From Candidatus Dadabacteria bacterium (GTDB lineage: Bacteria > Desulfobacterota_D > UBA1144 > Nemesobacterales > UBA2774), in assembly GCA_003229065.1 (NCBI GenBank), contig QIHJ01000439.1, positions 1-5,739 of the forward strand: a DNA stretch of 5,739 bases, read 5' to 3'. Made by a program: the position numbers and the translations under genes. Position 1 is the stretch's first letter. Each line of letters begins with the position of its first letter. The notes beneath the pieces were generated by a model. It saw nothing but the letters and a program-made list of their open reading frames with translations. It was not told the origin of the DNA and searched no databases. This document shows positions 1 through 5,739 of the stretch, in pieces.

Positions 1-136
1 CCTCGATTATACAGATACAGAGTCCCTGGGTCTACAGCTTGTATGCACGCTAACAGAGCAGCTGGGGGGTGTTATAGAGGTTGAGAACAGTTTTGGATGC
101 GAATTCAGGATCACATTCCCCATAAGTAGCAGATGA
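1..136 (+). CDS. Sensor histidine kinase, C-terminal end (5' truncated by window)
   Basis: Reading from base 2, an open frame of 44 codons ends at TGA 134-136. Its product contains TESLGLQLV, then LTEQLGG, then GCEFRITFP. This matches the end of a HATPase_c ATP-binding domain as found in HisKA_2/HWE-type sensor kinases: the G2-box glycine-leucine segment, the QLGG helix end, and the last beta strand (usually G-T-x-F-x-I-x-F-P). The protein would autophosphorylate a histidine and pass the phosphate to a response regulator. Its sensor and phosphoacceptor parts lie upstream, outside the window, so signal and partner are unknown. It converges on the nuclease-like gene, with 66 bp between the two stop codons. 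In that gap I see no T-tracted terminator, only a loop-less 10-bp palindrome at 186-195. The family call is fairly safe; the subfamily is inference. Confidence 0.72.
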   Translation, partial: LDYTDTESLGLQLVCTLTEQLGGVIEVENSFGCEFRITFPISSR

Positions 137-202
137 AGCAGGTGCTCTGATTTAGATGCCGGGTTCTCGGTCGTTAAAGGGCAATCGAGCGCTCGCTGTT
201 GA

Positions 203-571
203 CTATATATTAAGCTCTACATCGAAGCTGCCTATATTGACTTTAGCCGCAAGCCCGTTCTTCCAGCATATGTCTCTGGCATCACCCTGCAGGTCTTTTG
301 GAACGAGGAGTGATAATTTGACGCCGAGCTCGGACAGCTCTTTCCATTTTCCCACGCGCCCCTCATTTATCGTTTCTTTGGTTTCAACCTCGACTACTTG
401 AACCACCTGTCCATAGTTTATAAATACCGCATCGGGATATTTGCCCATGTGTTCAAAATTTTTCTCAGACCCCGGGTTTATGTGCACATCGCTGTAGAGA
501 CGGGAATATTTCCCCTGTATTCTTCTTATCACCCAGTCATGTAAAAACTGTTCATCAGTCGATCTTTCCAT
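203..571 (-). CDS. Small PD-(D/E)XK nuclease-like protein, function unknown
   Basis: This 122-residue protein has no family I can name. Seen: an N-terminal helix-like segment with E7, then YPDAVF (P46-D47), a beta-like stretch QVVQVVEVETK (E61, E63, K65), a helix around residues 70-82 (KWKELSELG), and a second hydrophobic strand VKLSLLVP (84-91). This spacing, PD-x15-E-T-K followed by an alpha-beta pair, is the core signature of the PD-(D/E)XK nuclease fold, which covers restriction-like enzymes, repair enzymes and some inactive relatives. There is no signal peptide or membrane segment, so it is probably cytoplasmic. The ATG lies inside the 3' end of nadK (17-bp overlap), preceded on the minus strand by the purine-rich GGGGGGAAAGGT (572-583). 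Translation is therefore probably coupled to nadK. The gene is likely real; nuclease activity is inference from the motif alone. Confidence 0.75.
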   Translation of the reverse strand: MERSTDEQFLHDWVIRRIQGKYSRLYSDVHINPGSEKNFEHMGKYPDAVFINYGQVVQVVEVETKETINEGRVGKWKELSELGVKLSLLVPKDLQGDARDICWKNGLAAKVNIGSFDVELNI

Positions 572-1424
572 ACCTTTCCCCCCACATCAGTTTCGTCTTC
601 AGAATATTAAAGAAATCCCTAAACGGCGATTTTATTAATTTTACGGATGAATCTGATTTATGCACCTCTACAACGTCCCCTGAGTTAAGCCTCACTCCTA
701 TCTGTCCGTCCAGCGTAAGATATGTGTCGGGCTCATGTGTCGATACCTTTATCTCTACCTTCATGTCGCTAGGTACGATCAAGGGTCTATTCGTTAGCGT
801 GTGAGGGCATATCGGGGTAACTATTATTACACGCAGTCCCGGATGGACTATCGGTCCTCCGGCCGACAAAGAGTATGCGGTAGAGCCTGTAGGTGTGGAC
901 AATATAATGCCGTCTGCTTTATAGGTCGTTACATGCGAGCCGTCAATATATATGGATAGGTCGATTACTCTTGCGACGGCTCCCTTATTTATAACTACGT
1001 CGTTTAGAACATCATAGGAATCAATAGTTTCTTGTCCCCTTCTGATTGAGGCCCGGAGCATTTTTCTCTTCTCAATCTCGTAGTCCCCCGAGATAATGCG
1101 CTCTATCATGGGGTAGATCTCATCCACGGTGACTTCGGTAAGAAACCCCAGACCCCCCAAATTAAAACCTAGTATAGGGGTGCCTTGCTTACATGCGAGC
1201 CTGGCAACCCCGAGGAAAGTCCCGTCTCCGCCGAATACGAGTATGATATCCACAAGTCCGGGTATATCTTCGCGAGTGGCTGATTTCTGACCCTTTATCT
1301 TTTTCCCAAGGTCCTCTTCGAGATATACCTCTACCCCTTTATCCGTAAGCCATCCGCATAACTCCTCTGTTATATCGAATGTTTGTTGAAGAGTTGTCTT
1401 TCCGATAATCCCTATTTTCAACAT
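555..1424 (-). CDS. nadK: NAD kinase (ATP-dependent NAD+ phosphorylation)
   Basis: Phosphorylates NAD+ to NADP+ in the cytoplasm and is the only known route to NADP in most bacteria. The 289 residues match the usual family length of about 290. Motifs in order: FGGDGT (GGDGT at 65-69, nucleotide binding and catalysis); N88-x-G-x-LGFLTE, the glycine-rich segment; N141-D142 in NDVVINKG; ADG at 170-172; the long signature STPTGSTAYSLSAGGPI (176-192) of the NAD site; and DGQ at 239-241 near the C-terminus. All expected key residues are present. Start: ATG at 1424, with GGAGTGA (1429-1435) four bases upstream on the minus strand. It lies 128 bp downstream of prfB and probably has its own promoter at 1482-1510. 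Its last codons overlap the start of the nuclease-like gene. In many bacteria nadK precedes recN; here it does not. Confidence 0.96.
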   Translation of the reverse strand: MLKIGIIGKTTLQQTFDITEELCGWLTDKGVEVYLEEDLGKKIKGQKSATREDIPGLVDIILVFGGDGTFLGVARLACKQGTPILGFNLGGLGFLTEVTVDEIYPMIERIISGDYEIEKRKMLRASIRRGQETIDSYDVLNDVVINKGAVARVIDLSIYIDGSHVTTYKADGIILSTPTGSTAYSLSAGGPIVHPGLRVIIVTPICPHTLTNRPLIVPSDMKVEIKVSTHEPDTYLTLDGQIGVRLNSGDVVEVHKSDSSVKLIKSPFRDFFNILKTKLMWGERYGKID

Positions 1425-1481
1425 AGAATCACTCCGCTTGAAGATTCAAGTATTAAACCTGTTAGCAAGTCAAGAACCATA

Positions 1482-1510
1482 AATATACCAGCCGCGCGGT
1501 GCAATCTAAA
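1482..1510 (-). promoter_or_regulatory. Candidate sigma-70 promoter for nadK
   Basis: On the minus strand, TTTAGA (1505-1510) lies 17 bp before TATATT (1482-1487), and the -10 is preceded by TGG, giving an extended -10 element (TGnTATATT). The -10 matches the consensus at 5 of 6 positions and the -35 at 4 of 6. Transcription would begin near 1475, leaving a leader of about 50 nt before the nadK ATG. The spacer contains the palindrome CCGCGCGG (1492-1499). The promoter is assigned from sequence match alone. Confidence 0.45.
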
Positions 1511-1552
1511 GATAATACTTTAATATGTAACCTAACTCGGCACTCAGGAGAT

Positions 1553-2651
1553 TCAGCCCGACGTCCACAACAAATAGCTTTTAATAAACTCGTCCAAATC
1601 CCCGTCAAGCACAGGGTCCACATTGCCGGTCTCGTGCTCGGTCCTGTGGTCTTTTATCATCCGGTAGGGGTGAAGCACATAGGAGCGTATCTGACTCCCC
1701 CATCCGATCTCCTTTTTAGTAGCGTTGAGCTCATCCATTTTCTCCATCTGTTTTTCTCTCTCAAGCTCATAGAGCCGTGCCCTCAGTATCTTCATAGCAG
1801 TTGCCCTGTTTTGGTGCTGAGAGCGCTCGTTCTGACAGCTTACGACGATCCCCGAGGGTAGGTGGGTAATCCTTATAGCGGAGTCCGTTTTGTTGACGTG
1901 CTGGCCTCCGGCGCCGCTTGCCCGGTAGGTGTCGACTCTCAAGTCTTTCTCGTCCACCTCTACTTCTATACTCTCGTCTATCTCGGGTGAGACGAATACT
2001 GAGGCAAACGATGTGTGTCTTCTTTTATTGGAATCAAAGGGAGAGATACGCACAAGACGGTGTACGCCGCTTTCGCCCTTCAGGTACCCAAACGCGTAAT
2101 CTCCCCTCACCATAAAAGTGGCGCTCTTGAGCCCCGCGTCATCCCCTTCCTGGTATTCGATCATGTTTGTGGCGAACCCGCTTCTCTCGGCGTATCTTAA
2201 ATACATTCTGAGAATCATCTCGGCCCAGTCCTGAGCCTCTGTGCCGCCTGCGCCTGCGTTAATCGAAACTATTGCGTTTCTTGAGTCGTCGGATCCCCCC
2301 AGAGTTCTTTTAAATTCCAGGTTTTCTACCCTGGCGGTTATTTGGTTTAATTTTTCAGTGGCTTCACGGGATGCGTCTTCATCCTTCTCTTCTGAAGAGA
2401 GCTCTTCCAGCACTTCAACGTCCTCAAGCTCAAGTGAGAGTTTTTCCCACGCTTCGATCGAGTCCCTTATCCGCGCCTGTTCTCTAAGGGTTTCCTGGGC
2501 CTTTTCGGCATTGTCCCAGAATTCAGGACTCCCGGTCAGCTCTTCAAGCTCCCTTAATCGTGACTCCTTTCCAGGGAGGTCAAAGAAACTCTCCAAGCAT
2601 AGCGAGTCTTTTCTTAACGTCTTTGATCTGCTCTTTGTTCTCTCCGATCAT
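1553..2651 (-). CDS. prfB: Peptide chain release factor 2 with programmed +1 frameshift
   Basis: Class I release factor: reads UGA and UAA in the ribosomal A site and triggers peptide release. Start: ATG at 2651, with GGGAGAG (2656-2662) four bases upstream. The first frame encodes 23 residues (MIGENKEQ...LGEFL) and stops at TGA 2580-2582. Slipping forward one base after CTT (2583-2585) gives GAC and the remaining 342 codons, 365 residues in all, the length of E. coli RF2. In the joined protein SPF, the RF2 stop-codon-reading tripeptide, is at 203-205, and GGQ, the peptide-release loop, is at 248-250 in RASGAGGQHVNKT. The residue matching E. coli position 246 is Ala, as in most bacteria, not the Thr of E. 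coli K-12. The N-terminal helical domain is intact. A continuous ORF reading would start at TTG 2596, give 347 residues and miss the true N-terminus. The gene ends at TGA, its own substrate codon. Confidence 0.95.
2579..2594 (-). promoter_or_regulatory. prfB programmed +1 ribosomal frameshift site
   Basis: On the minus strand the order is GGAGAG (2589-2594), TTT, CTT, TGA, C. This aligns base for base with the known E. coli prfB site, where AGGGGG, TAT, CTT, TGA, C occur with the same spacing. The internal purine run acts as a Shine-Dalgarno-like element. The CTT codon slips forward onto TTT, and the C after TGA makes the stop weak. Low RF2 lets the ribosome stall and shift, producing more RF2; high RF2 terminates after 23 residues. 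The mechanism is established for the family. That it works here is inferred from the exact arrangement and from the frame restoring a full RF2. Confidence 0.93.
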
Positions 2652-2680
2652 TTGGCTCTCCCGAGTGCAATTTATAAAAT

Positions 2681-2715
2681 CAAATGTGATTTGAAAAAAT
2701 TATAGAATGTGATTT
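2681..2715 (-). promoter_or_regulatory. Possible prfB promoter -10 flanked by repeated operator-like boxes
   Basis: On the minus strand a perfect TATAAT lies at 2699-2704, about 48 bp before the prfB ATG. Read on the plus strand, the ten-base sequence AATGTGATTT occurs at 2683-2692 and again at 2706-2715, 23 bp apart (about two helical turns), so one copy sits on each side of the -10. The first copy lies in a perfect inverted repeat, CAAAT-gtg-ATTTG (2681-2693). The -35 region is poor (ATAGTA at 17 bp spacing), which would fit a promoter that depends on an activator. The repeats are seen directly; the regulatory role is inference. Confidence 0.35.
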
Positions 2716-2945
2716 AAAAGATACTATAAAGTTTCAGGCTTTATTTTCAAGACCGCGCGTAACTTCTGCCCTGTTGAAATATCCAGGATGTTGGGTAGAT
2801 TCATATTGATCTTCTGCCGCACAACTCACACACAATATAGGGATAAACATAAGTAAATACAGCGGTATATGTATTGATTTCCAAGTTATCCACGCCCTAT
2901 GTGCTATGGAATGAAGTCGGCTGTGAGTTCGTAACATTATTGAAT

Positions 2946-2952
2946 AAAGGAG
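2946..2952 (+). promoter_or_regulatory. Ribosome binding site that fixes the aminotransferase start
   Basis: AAAGGAG lies eight bases before GTG 2961. The upstream in-frame ATG at 2874 has no such site, and the 29 residues it would add do not resemble the family's N-terminus, which begins close to the TPGP motif. GTG is therefore the preferred start. Confidence 0.85.
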
Positions 2953-2960
2953 AAAGCGAA

Positions 2961-4100
2961 GTGAAAAAATATCTGTTTACACCGGGACCGGTACCCGTAC
3001 CAAGCGAAATTTTAATAGAAATGGCAAAACCCATTATCCATCACAGGACCGGAGAGTTCGAGAGTATTTTCGCCGAGGTTCGCGAGGGACTTAAATACAT
3101 CTATGAAACAGATCAGGAGGTTTTTATACTGACTGCTTCAGGCACGGGCGCGATGGAGGCTTCTGTGGCGAACACACTCTCAAGAGGCGATAAGGCCTTG
3201 GTCGTAAACGGCGGCAAATTCGGAGAAAGGTGGGGGAAGATATGCAGGGCTTACGGTGTCGAGGTACAGGAGCTTATGGTGCAGTGGGGTAAGGAAGTGG
3301 ACCCCGGGGATATTGAGAAAGCCTTGGAAGCCGATTCTTCGATAAACGCTGTAATGATACAGGCGAGCGAAACCTCTACGGGCGTTAAACACCCTACGAA
3401 AGAGATTGCGGACATTACCGGAAAAAGAGACGATGTAATTCTGATAGTAGACGGCATTACCGGAGTGGGTGTATTTCCGCTTCCGTTTGATAAATGGGGT
3501 ATAGACGTGCTCGTAGGCGGCTCTCAGAAAGCTTTTATGCTGCCTCCGGGGCTCTCTTTTGCGGCTATGAGCGACAAAGCTTGGAAGTTTTATGAAAAGT
3601 CCGATCTTCCCAAGTTCTATTTCGATTTTAAATCCGCTTTAAAAAACGCGGAAAAAAACACTACTACCTTTACTCCGGCTGTGACTCTTATAATCGGCTT
3701 AGCCGCCGTTCTAAGAAGATTTATGTCGGAGGGCAGGGAAAATATGCATGCCCGCCACGCCAGGCTGGCCCTTGCCACGAGAGAGGCTATGAGAGCGATC
3801 GGTCTTGAGCCCTTCGTGCAGGACACTCCGAGCCCCGCGCTAACAACGGTAATCGCCCCGCCGGATATAGGGGCCGGCAAAGTTATCGCATCGCTCAGGG
3901 ACGATTACGGAATTACTATAGCGGGCGGGCAGGACCAGGCGAAAGGGAAAATCTTCAGGATCTCCCACATAGGCGATATAGACAAGACCGATACTCTGTC
4001 GATAGTTGCGGCGATTGAAAGCGTCCTCAGCGGGCTCGGCTACGACTTTAATTTCGGGGCTGCGACTAAAAAGGCGGCGGAAATACTAACTGAAGATTAA
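2961..4100 (+). CDS. Class V PLP aminotransferase (alanine/serine-glyoxylate type)
   Basis: PLP-dependent transaminase of the alanine-glyoxylate / serine-pyruvate branch of fold type I, 379 residues from GTG 2961, the usual family length. Motifs: FTPGPVPVP (6-14) near the N-terminus; HHRT (27-30); ASGTGAME (59-66), the PLP-phosphate loop; VDGITGVG (163-170), with D164 as the likely partner of the pyridine nitrogen; GGSQKAF (187-192), with K190 the Schiff-base lysine; TFTPA (236-240); and FRISHIGDI (332-340), with R333 the likely substrate-carboxylate arginine. No key residue is missing. No signal peptide, so cytoplasmic. Possible substrates are alanine, serine or phosphoserine-like amino donors with glyoxylate or 2-oxoacid acceptors. 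In some lineages such enzymes serve serine or glycine biosynthesis, but no serA or serB is visible beside it, so the pathway stays open. It is divergent from prfB. Confidence 0.9.
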   Translation: MKKYLFTPGPVPVPSEILIEMAKPIIHHRTGEFESIFAEVREGLKYIYETDQEVFILTASGTGAMEASVANTLSRGDKALVVNGGKFGERWGKICRAYGVEVQELMVQWGKEVDPGDIEKALEADSSINAVMIQASETSTGVKHPTKEIADITGKRDDVILIVDGITGVGVFPLPFDKWGIDVLVGGSQKAFMLPPGLSFAAMSDKAWKFYEKSDLPKFYFDFKSALKNAEKNTTTFTPAVTLIIGLAAVLRRFMSEGRENMHARHARLALATREAMRAIGLEPFVQDTPSPALTTVIAPPDIGAGKVIASLRDDYGITIAGGQDQAKGKIFRISHIGDIDKTDTLSIVAAIESVLSGLGYDFNFGAATKKAAEILTED

Positions 4101-4136
4101 GCCCGGACACTGCGCGGTGTTAATAAAATAGAGTAA

Positions 4137-4161
4137 TATAATTCTCAACGGCAATTGAGAA
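4137..4161 (+). promoter_or_regulatory. TATAAT box and hairpin overlapping the sbcD-remnant start region
   Basis: TTCTCAA (4142-4148) and TTGAGAA (4155-4161) form a perfect 7-bp stem with a 6-base loop. The right arm contains the only purine-rich candidate Shine-Dalgarno (GAGAAAG) and ends two bases before ATG 4164, so the folded RNA would hide the start. A perfect TATAAT lies at 4137-4142 but lacks a recognisable -35. If it were the -10, the transcript would start within the hairpin and the stem would not form. No T-tract follows, so it is not a standard terminator for the aminotransferase. Confidence 0.35.
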
Positions 4162-4163
4162 AG

Positions 4164-4839
4164 ATGAATTTCCTCCACCTATCCGATATTCACATCGGCC
4201 TTGAGACCCACGGACGGATTAATCCGGCTACGGGCAGAAATACCAGACTAGAGGATATACTCAAGTGTTTAGACCATGCTGTCGACACGGCGATTGAGGA
4301 ATCCCTTGACGTGCTTCTTATGGCAGGCGACATATTCCACATAGAGAGAACCCCCGCCCGACAGAGGAAGTTGAGTTTGCAAGGAGGGTGTGTTAAAGGT
4401 CACGGAGAAAGCGGGTACGCAGGTTGTTATAGTACTCGGGAACCATGATTACCCAAGCGCTTCTGGCAGAGCGTCCGCGGTCGAGATATTCCCGGCCCTC
4501 GACATACAAGGGGTAAGCATAGTCAGAAAACCCGGGCTAATTAGGGTAGAAACAAAGAGCGGCCCGGTAGAGATTCTATGTCTTCCCTGGGCGGGGAGAA
4601 GCGCCCTTATCTCAAGGGAAGAGTACAAGTCCCCTAACTTTCTTCTGTCCAGTGCACAAACTGTGAAAATAGAGAAGGTGTTCGAAACTCCTAAAAAAAC
4701 GGTCCGATCTAAAGATTTTTCCCGGAACACGGGGGTGCTTCAAGCGCTCGATAAATATATAGAGTCAAAGCCCGAGCTCAAAAATATTGCGGGTTATATG
4801 AAGAGTTACGCCGAAAAGCTTATTAAAGATACCGAGTAG
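4164..4839 (+). pseudogene. sbcD: Decayed SbcD/Mre11-type DNA nuclease gene
   Basis: Intact relatives are Mn-dependent nucleases that pair with the SbcC ATPase and open hairpin or blocked DNA ends. From ATG 4164 the first frame gives LHLSDIHIG (motif I, D8/H10) and MAGDIFH (motif II, G55-D56). After RQRK the frame breaks. A segment EFARRV, typical of the family here, is encoded at 4373-4390 in a second frame, and the sequence resumes in a third frame from TTA 4393 (LKVTEKAG). This last frame holds LGNHDYP (motif III, 4435-4455) and CLPWAGRSALISREEYKS, then jumps to a C-terminal-like tail (about 4670-4839: LQALDKYIESKPELK...YAEKLI). The central part with the GH and GHxH metal motifs is absent. 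About 225 codons remain where relatives have roughly 400. No sbcC follows. It is almost certainly non-functional; assembly error could explain the frameshifts but less easily the missing centre. Confidence 0.85.
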
Positions 4840-4845
4840 ACAGCT

Positions 4846-5739
4846 CTACACCGGATCGTCCGTCATATTATCATAGCATTGAGCGTTATCTTCTTCACAG
4901 TTGATAGTCTCTACCTGAAGAGTAACGTGAGTAATGTTGAATTTTTCAAAAAGGCTTTTTTTAATTTCACGGATCAGTTTTTCTCCCCCTTGCATATCCT
5001 CTATAACCAAATGTGCGCTCAGGGATTCAAACCCCTGCGTCAGGGTCCATACGTGGAGGTCGTGGACGCTGATCACTCCCTCGCAAGAGCATATTGAGCT
5101 CTGCACCGATTTAAGATCTAAGCCCCTTGGTGTACCTTCAAGAAGAATATGGACTGATTCTCTGAACAGTACCCAGGCCCCCCTGATTATTAAGATTGAA
5201 ACAATGATGCTGACAATGGAGTCTGCATAATACCATTTGGTCTGAATCATAATGATACCGGCTATAATAGCTCCCACGGAGCCCAGCGCATCGCTAAGCA
5301 CATGGTACAGCGCTCCTCTTATGTTCAAGTTCCCGCTTTGATACTTATATAATATATAGGCTCCAAGAAGGTTTATGCATAAGCCGACTACAGCAACGAT
5401 AGTCATTTCTAAGCTCTTCACTTCATGGGGGTTCTGAATTCTTTTAAACGCTTCGATCATGATCCCTACGGAGATTGCGAATAAAAGCAGGCTGTTGAAG
5501 AAAGCTCCGATTATCTCCGCTCTATAGTATCCGTAGGTCTTGGTATGGGTTGCCGGTCTCTGGGTAATCCATATCGCGATATATGCAACTGACAGCGCAA
5601 ATACATCGGTGAGCATATGGGCGGCATCCGACAAGAGCGCAAGACTGTTGGTGTAAAACCCGGCGCCCGCCTCTATGAACATAAAGCACGTGGTAAGCAC
5701 AAGCACTATGGTCAAAGCTTTTTTTTGATCGGCACTCCC
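4846..5739 (-). CDS. Cation diffusion facilitator (Zn/Cd/Co efflux, CzcD/ZitB type), 5' end cut by window
   Basis: Inner-membrane proton-driven exporter of divalent metals. 297 residues are visible and the frame stays open to the last base (GSADQKKAL before the first helix), so the start, and often a His-rich N-terminal stretch, lie outside. A TTG at 5715 is not a credible start. Numbering visible residues: about six membrane segments between 10 and 198; SDAAHMLTD in TM2 with H41 and D45; QRPATHTKTYGYYRAEIIGA, the family loop, near 60-79; YHVLSDALGS in TM5 with H146 and D150. The His-Asp/His-Asp pair is typical of zinc-selective members. The cytoplasmic domain follows, with ISVHDLHVWTLT (223-234) and THVTLQVE (270-277), ending in a tail with CEEDNAQC. 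TAG 4846-4848 is six bases from the stop of the convergent sbcD remnant. The exact metal cannot be told from sequence. Confidence 0.93.
   Translation of the reverse strand, partial: GSADQKKALTIVLVLTTCFMFIEAGAGFYTNSLALLSDAAHMLTDVFALSVAYIAIWITQRPATHTKTYGYYRAEIIGAFFNSLLLFAISVGIMIEAFKRIQNPHEVKSLEMTIVAVVGLCINLLGAYILYKYQSGNLNIRGALYHVLSDALGSVGAIIAGIIMIQTKWYYADSIVSIIVSILIIRGAWVLFRESVHILLEGTPRGLDLKSVQSSICSCEGVISVHDLHVWTLTQGFESLSAHLVIEDMQGGEKLIREIKKSLFEKFNITHVTLQVETINCEEDNAQCYDNMTDDPV

Larger units (their letters stand above)
2652..2960. other. Divergent intergenic region between prfB and the aminotransferase
   Basis: About 309 bp without a well-supported gene. The prfB-proximal part (about 2670-2735) is AT-rich, with a TATAAT box and paired repeats described separately. 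The middle contains a minus-strand open frame (2734-2937) with no Shine-Dalgarno sequence at either ATG; its product has a hydrophobic run ending LCVSCAAED, which is lipoprotein-like but unproven. The right part holds a nine-base near match to a DnaA box (TTATCCACG, 2886-2894) and the ribosome binding site of the aminotransferase. I could not find a convincing -35/-10 pair pointing to the right. No tRNA, riboswitch fold or T-tracted terminator was recognised. Confidence 0.6.

Noticed and set aside
186..195. CGAGCGCTCG palindrome between the kinase and the nuclease-like gene as a terminator
   Set aside because: It has no loop and no T-tract on either side, so it does not form a standard intrinsic terminator.
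926..1202. TTACATGCGAGCC occurring twice within nadK
   Set aside because: The two 13-base copies are read in different frames and encode unrelated residues. A match of this length has an appreciable chance of occurring at random in a window of this size.
1499..1861. Plus-strand open frames opposite prfB, and similar frames opposite nadK, the aminotransferase and the transporter
   Set aside because: They are antisense or shifted shadows of well-supported genes and show no recognisable domains or ribosome binding sites.
2886..2894. TTATCCACG, 8 of 9 match to a DnaA box, as part of a replication origin
   Set aside because: It is a single copy with no cluster, no DnaA or DnaN gene nearby and no skew evidence. 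One such match is expected by chance at this scale.
2874..2960. Upstream ATG at 2874 as start of the aminotransferase
   Set aside because: It has no ribosome binding site, and the extra 29 residues do not look like the family N-terminus. GTG 2961 has AAAGGAG at good spacing and begins close to the conserved TPGP motif.
4106..4120. ACACTGCGCGGTGT after the aminotransferase stop as a terminator
   Set aside because: The stem is only about five pairs with a wobble, and the following bases (TAATAAAATAG) are not a T-run.
4390..4839. The frame from GTG 4390 as a separate intact small gene
   Set aside because: It begins in the middle of a metallophosphoesterase domain, just before motif III, and lacks motifs I and II. 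It is the continuation of the broken sbcD frame.

Overview
The window looks like ordinary chromosome from a Gram-negative-type bacterium. It is gene-dense, has a balanced base composition by eye, uses ATG/GTG starts behind clear Shine-Dalgarno sequences, and carries one-copy housekeeping genes. Nothing in it fixes the lineage. The style of the class V aminotransferase, the NAD kinase and the SbcD/Mre11 remnant would suit a Desulfobacterota- or Dadabacteria-like organism, but that is a guess. I see no transposase, integrase, tRNA, rRNA or CRISPR array.

Layout. Positions 1-136 (+) are the last codons of a sensor histidine kinase. Positions 203-2651 (-) hold, in transcription order, prfB (release factor 2), nadK (NAD kinase) and a small PD-(D/E)XK-nuclease-like protein whose start overlaps the end of nadK. 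An intergenic region of about 300 bp (2652-2960) separates prfB from a divergent class V aminotransferase (2961-4100, +). Next, on the same strand, comes a broken sbcD/mre11-type nuclease gene (4164-4839). It meets head-on a zinc/cadmium-type cation diffusion facilitator gene (4846 to the window end, -), whose 5' end lies outside the window.

Points a plain ORF call gets wrong. (1) prfB is 365 codons, not 347: it starts at an ATG at 2651 and needs a programmed +1 frameshift at CTT-TGA-C, the classic RF2 autoregulatory device. (2) The aminotransferase starts at GTG 2961, behind AAAGGAG, not at the upstream ATG. (3) The two short ORFs between 4155 and 4839 are one gene, split by frame disruptions near 4371-4392 and lacking the central part that carries the last two metal-binding motifs. 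(4) The transporter ORF is open to the window edge. (5) The first 136 bases are coding.

Functionally, the genes are mostly independent housekeeping functions: translation termination, NADP supply, amino-acid transamination and metal efflux. I find no convincing new multi-gene system. The items most worth a second look are the small nuclease-like protein coupled to nadK, the decayed sbcD, and paired repeats flanking a TATAAT box upstream of prfB.
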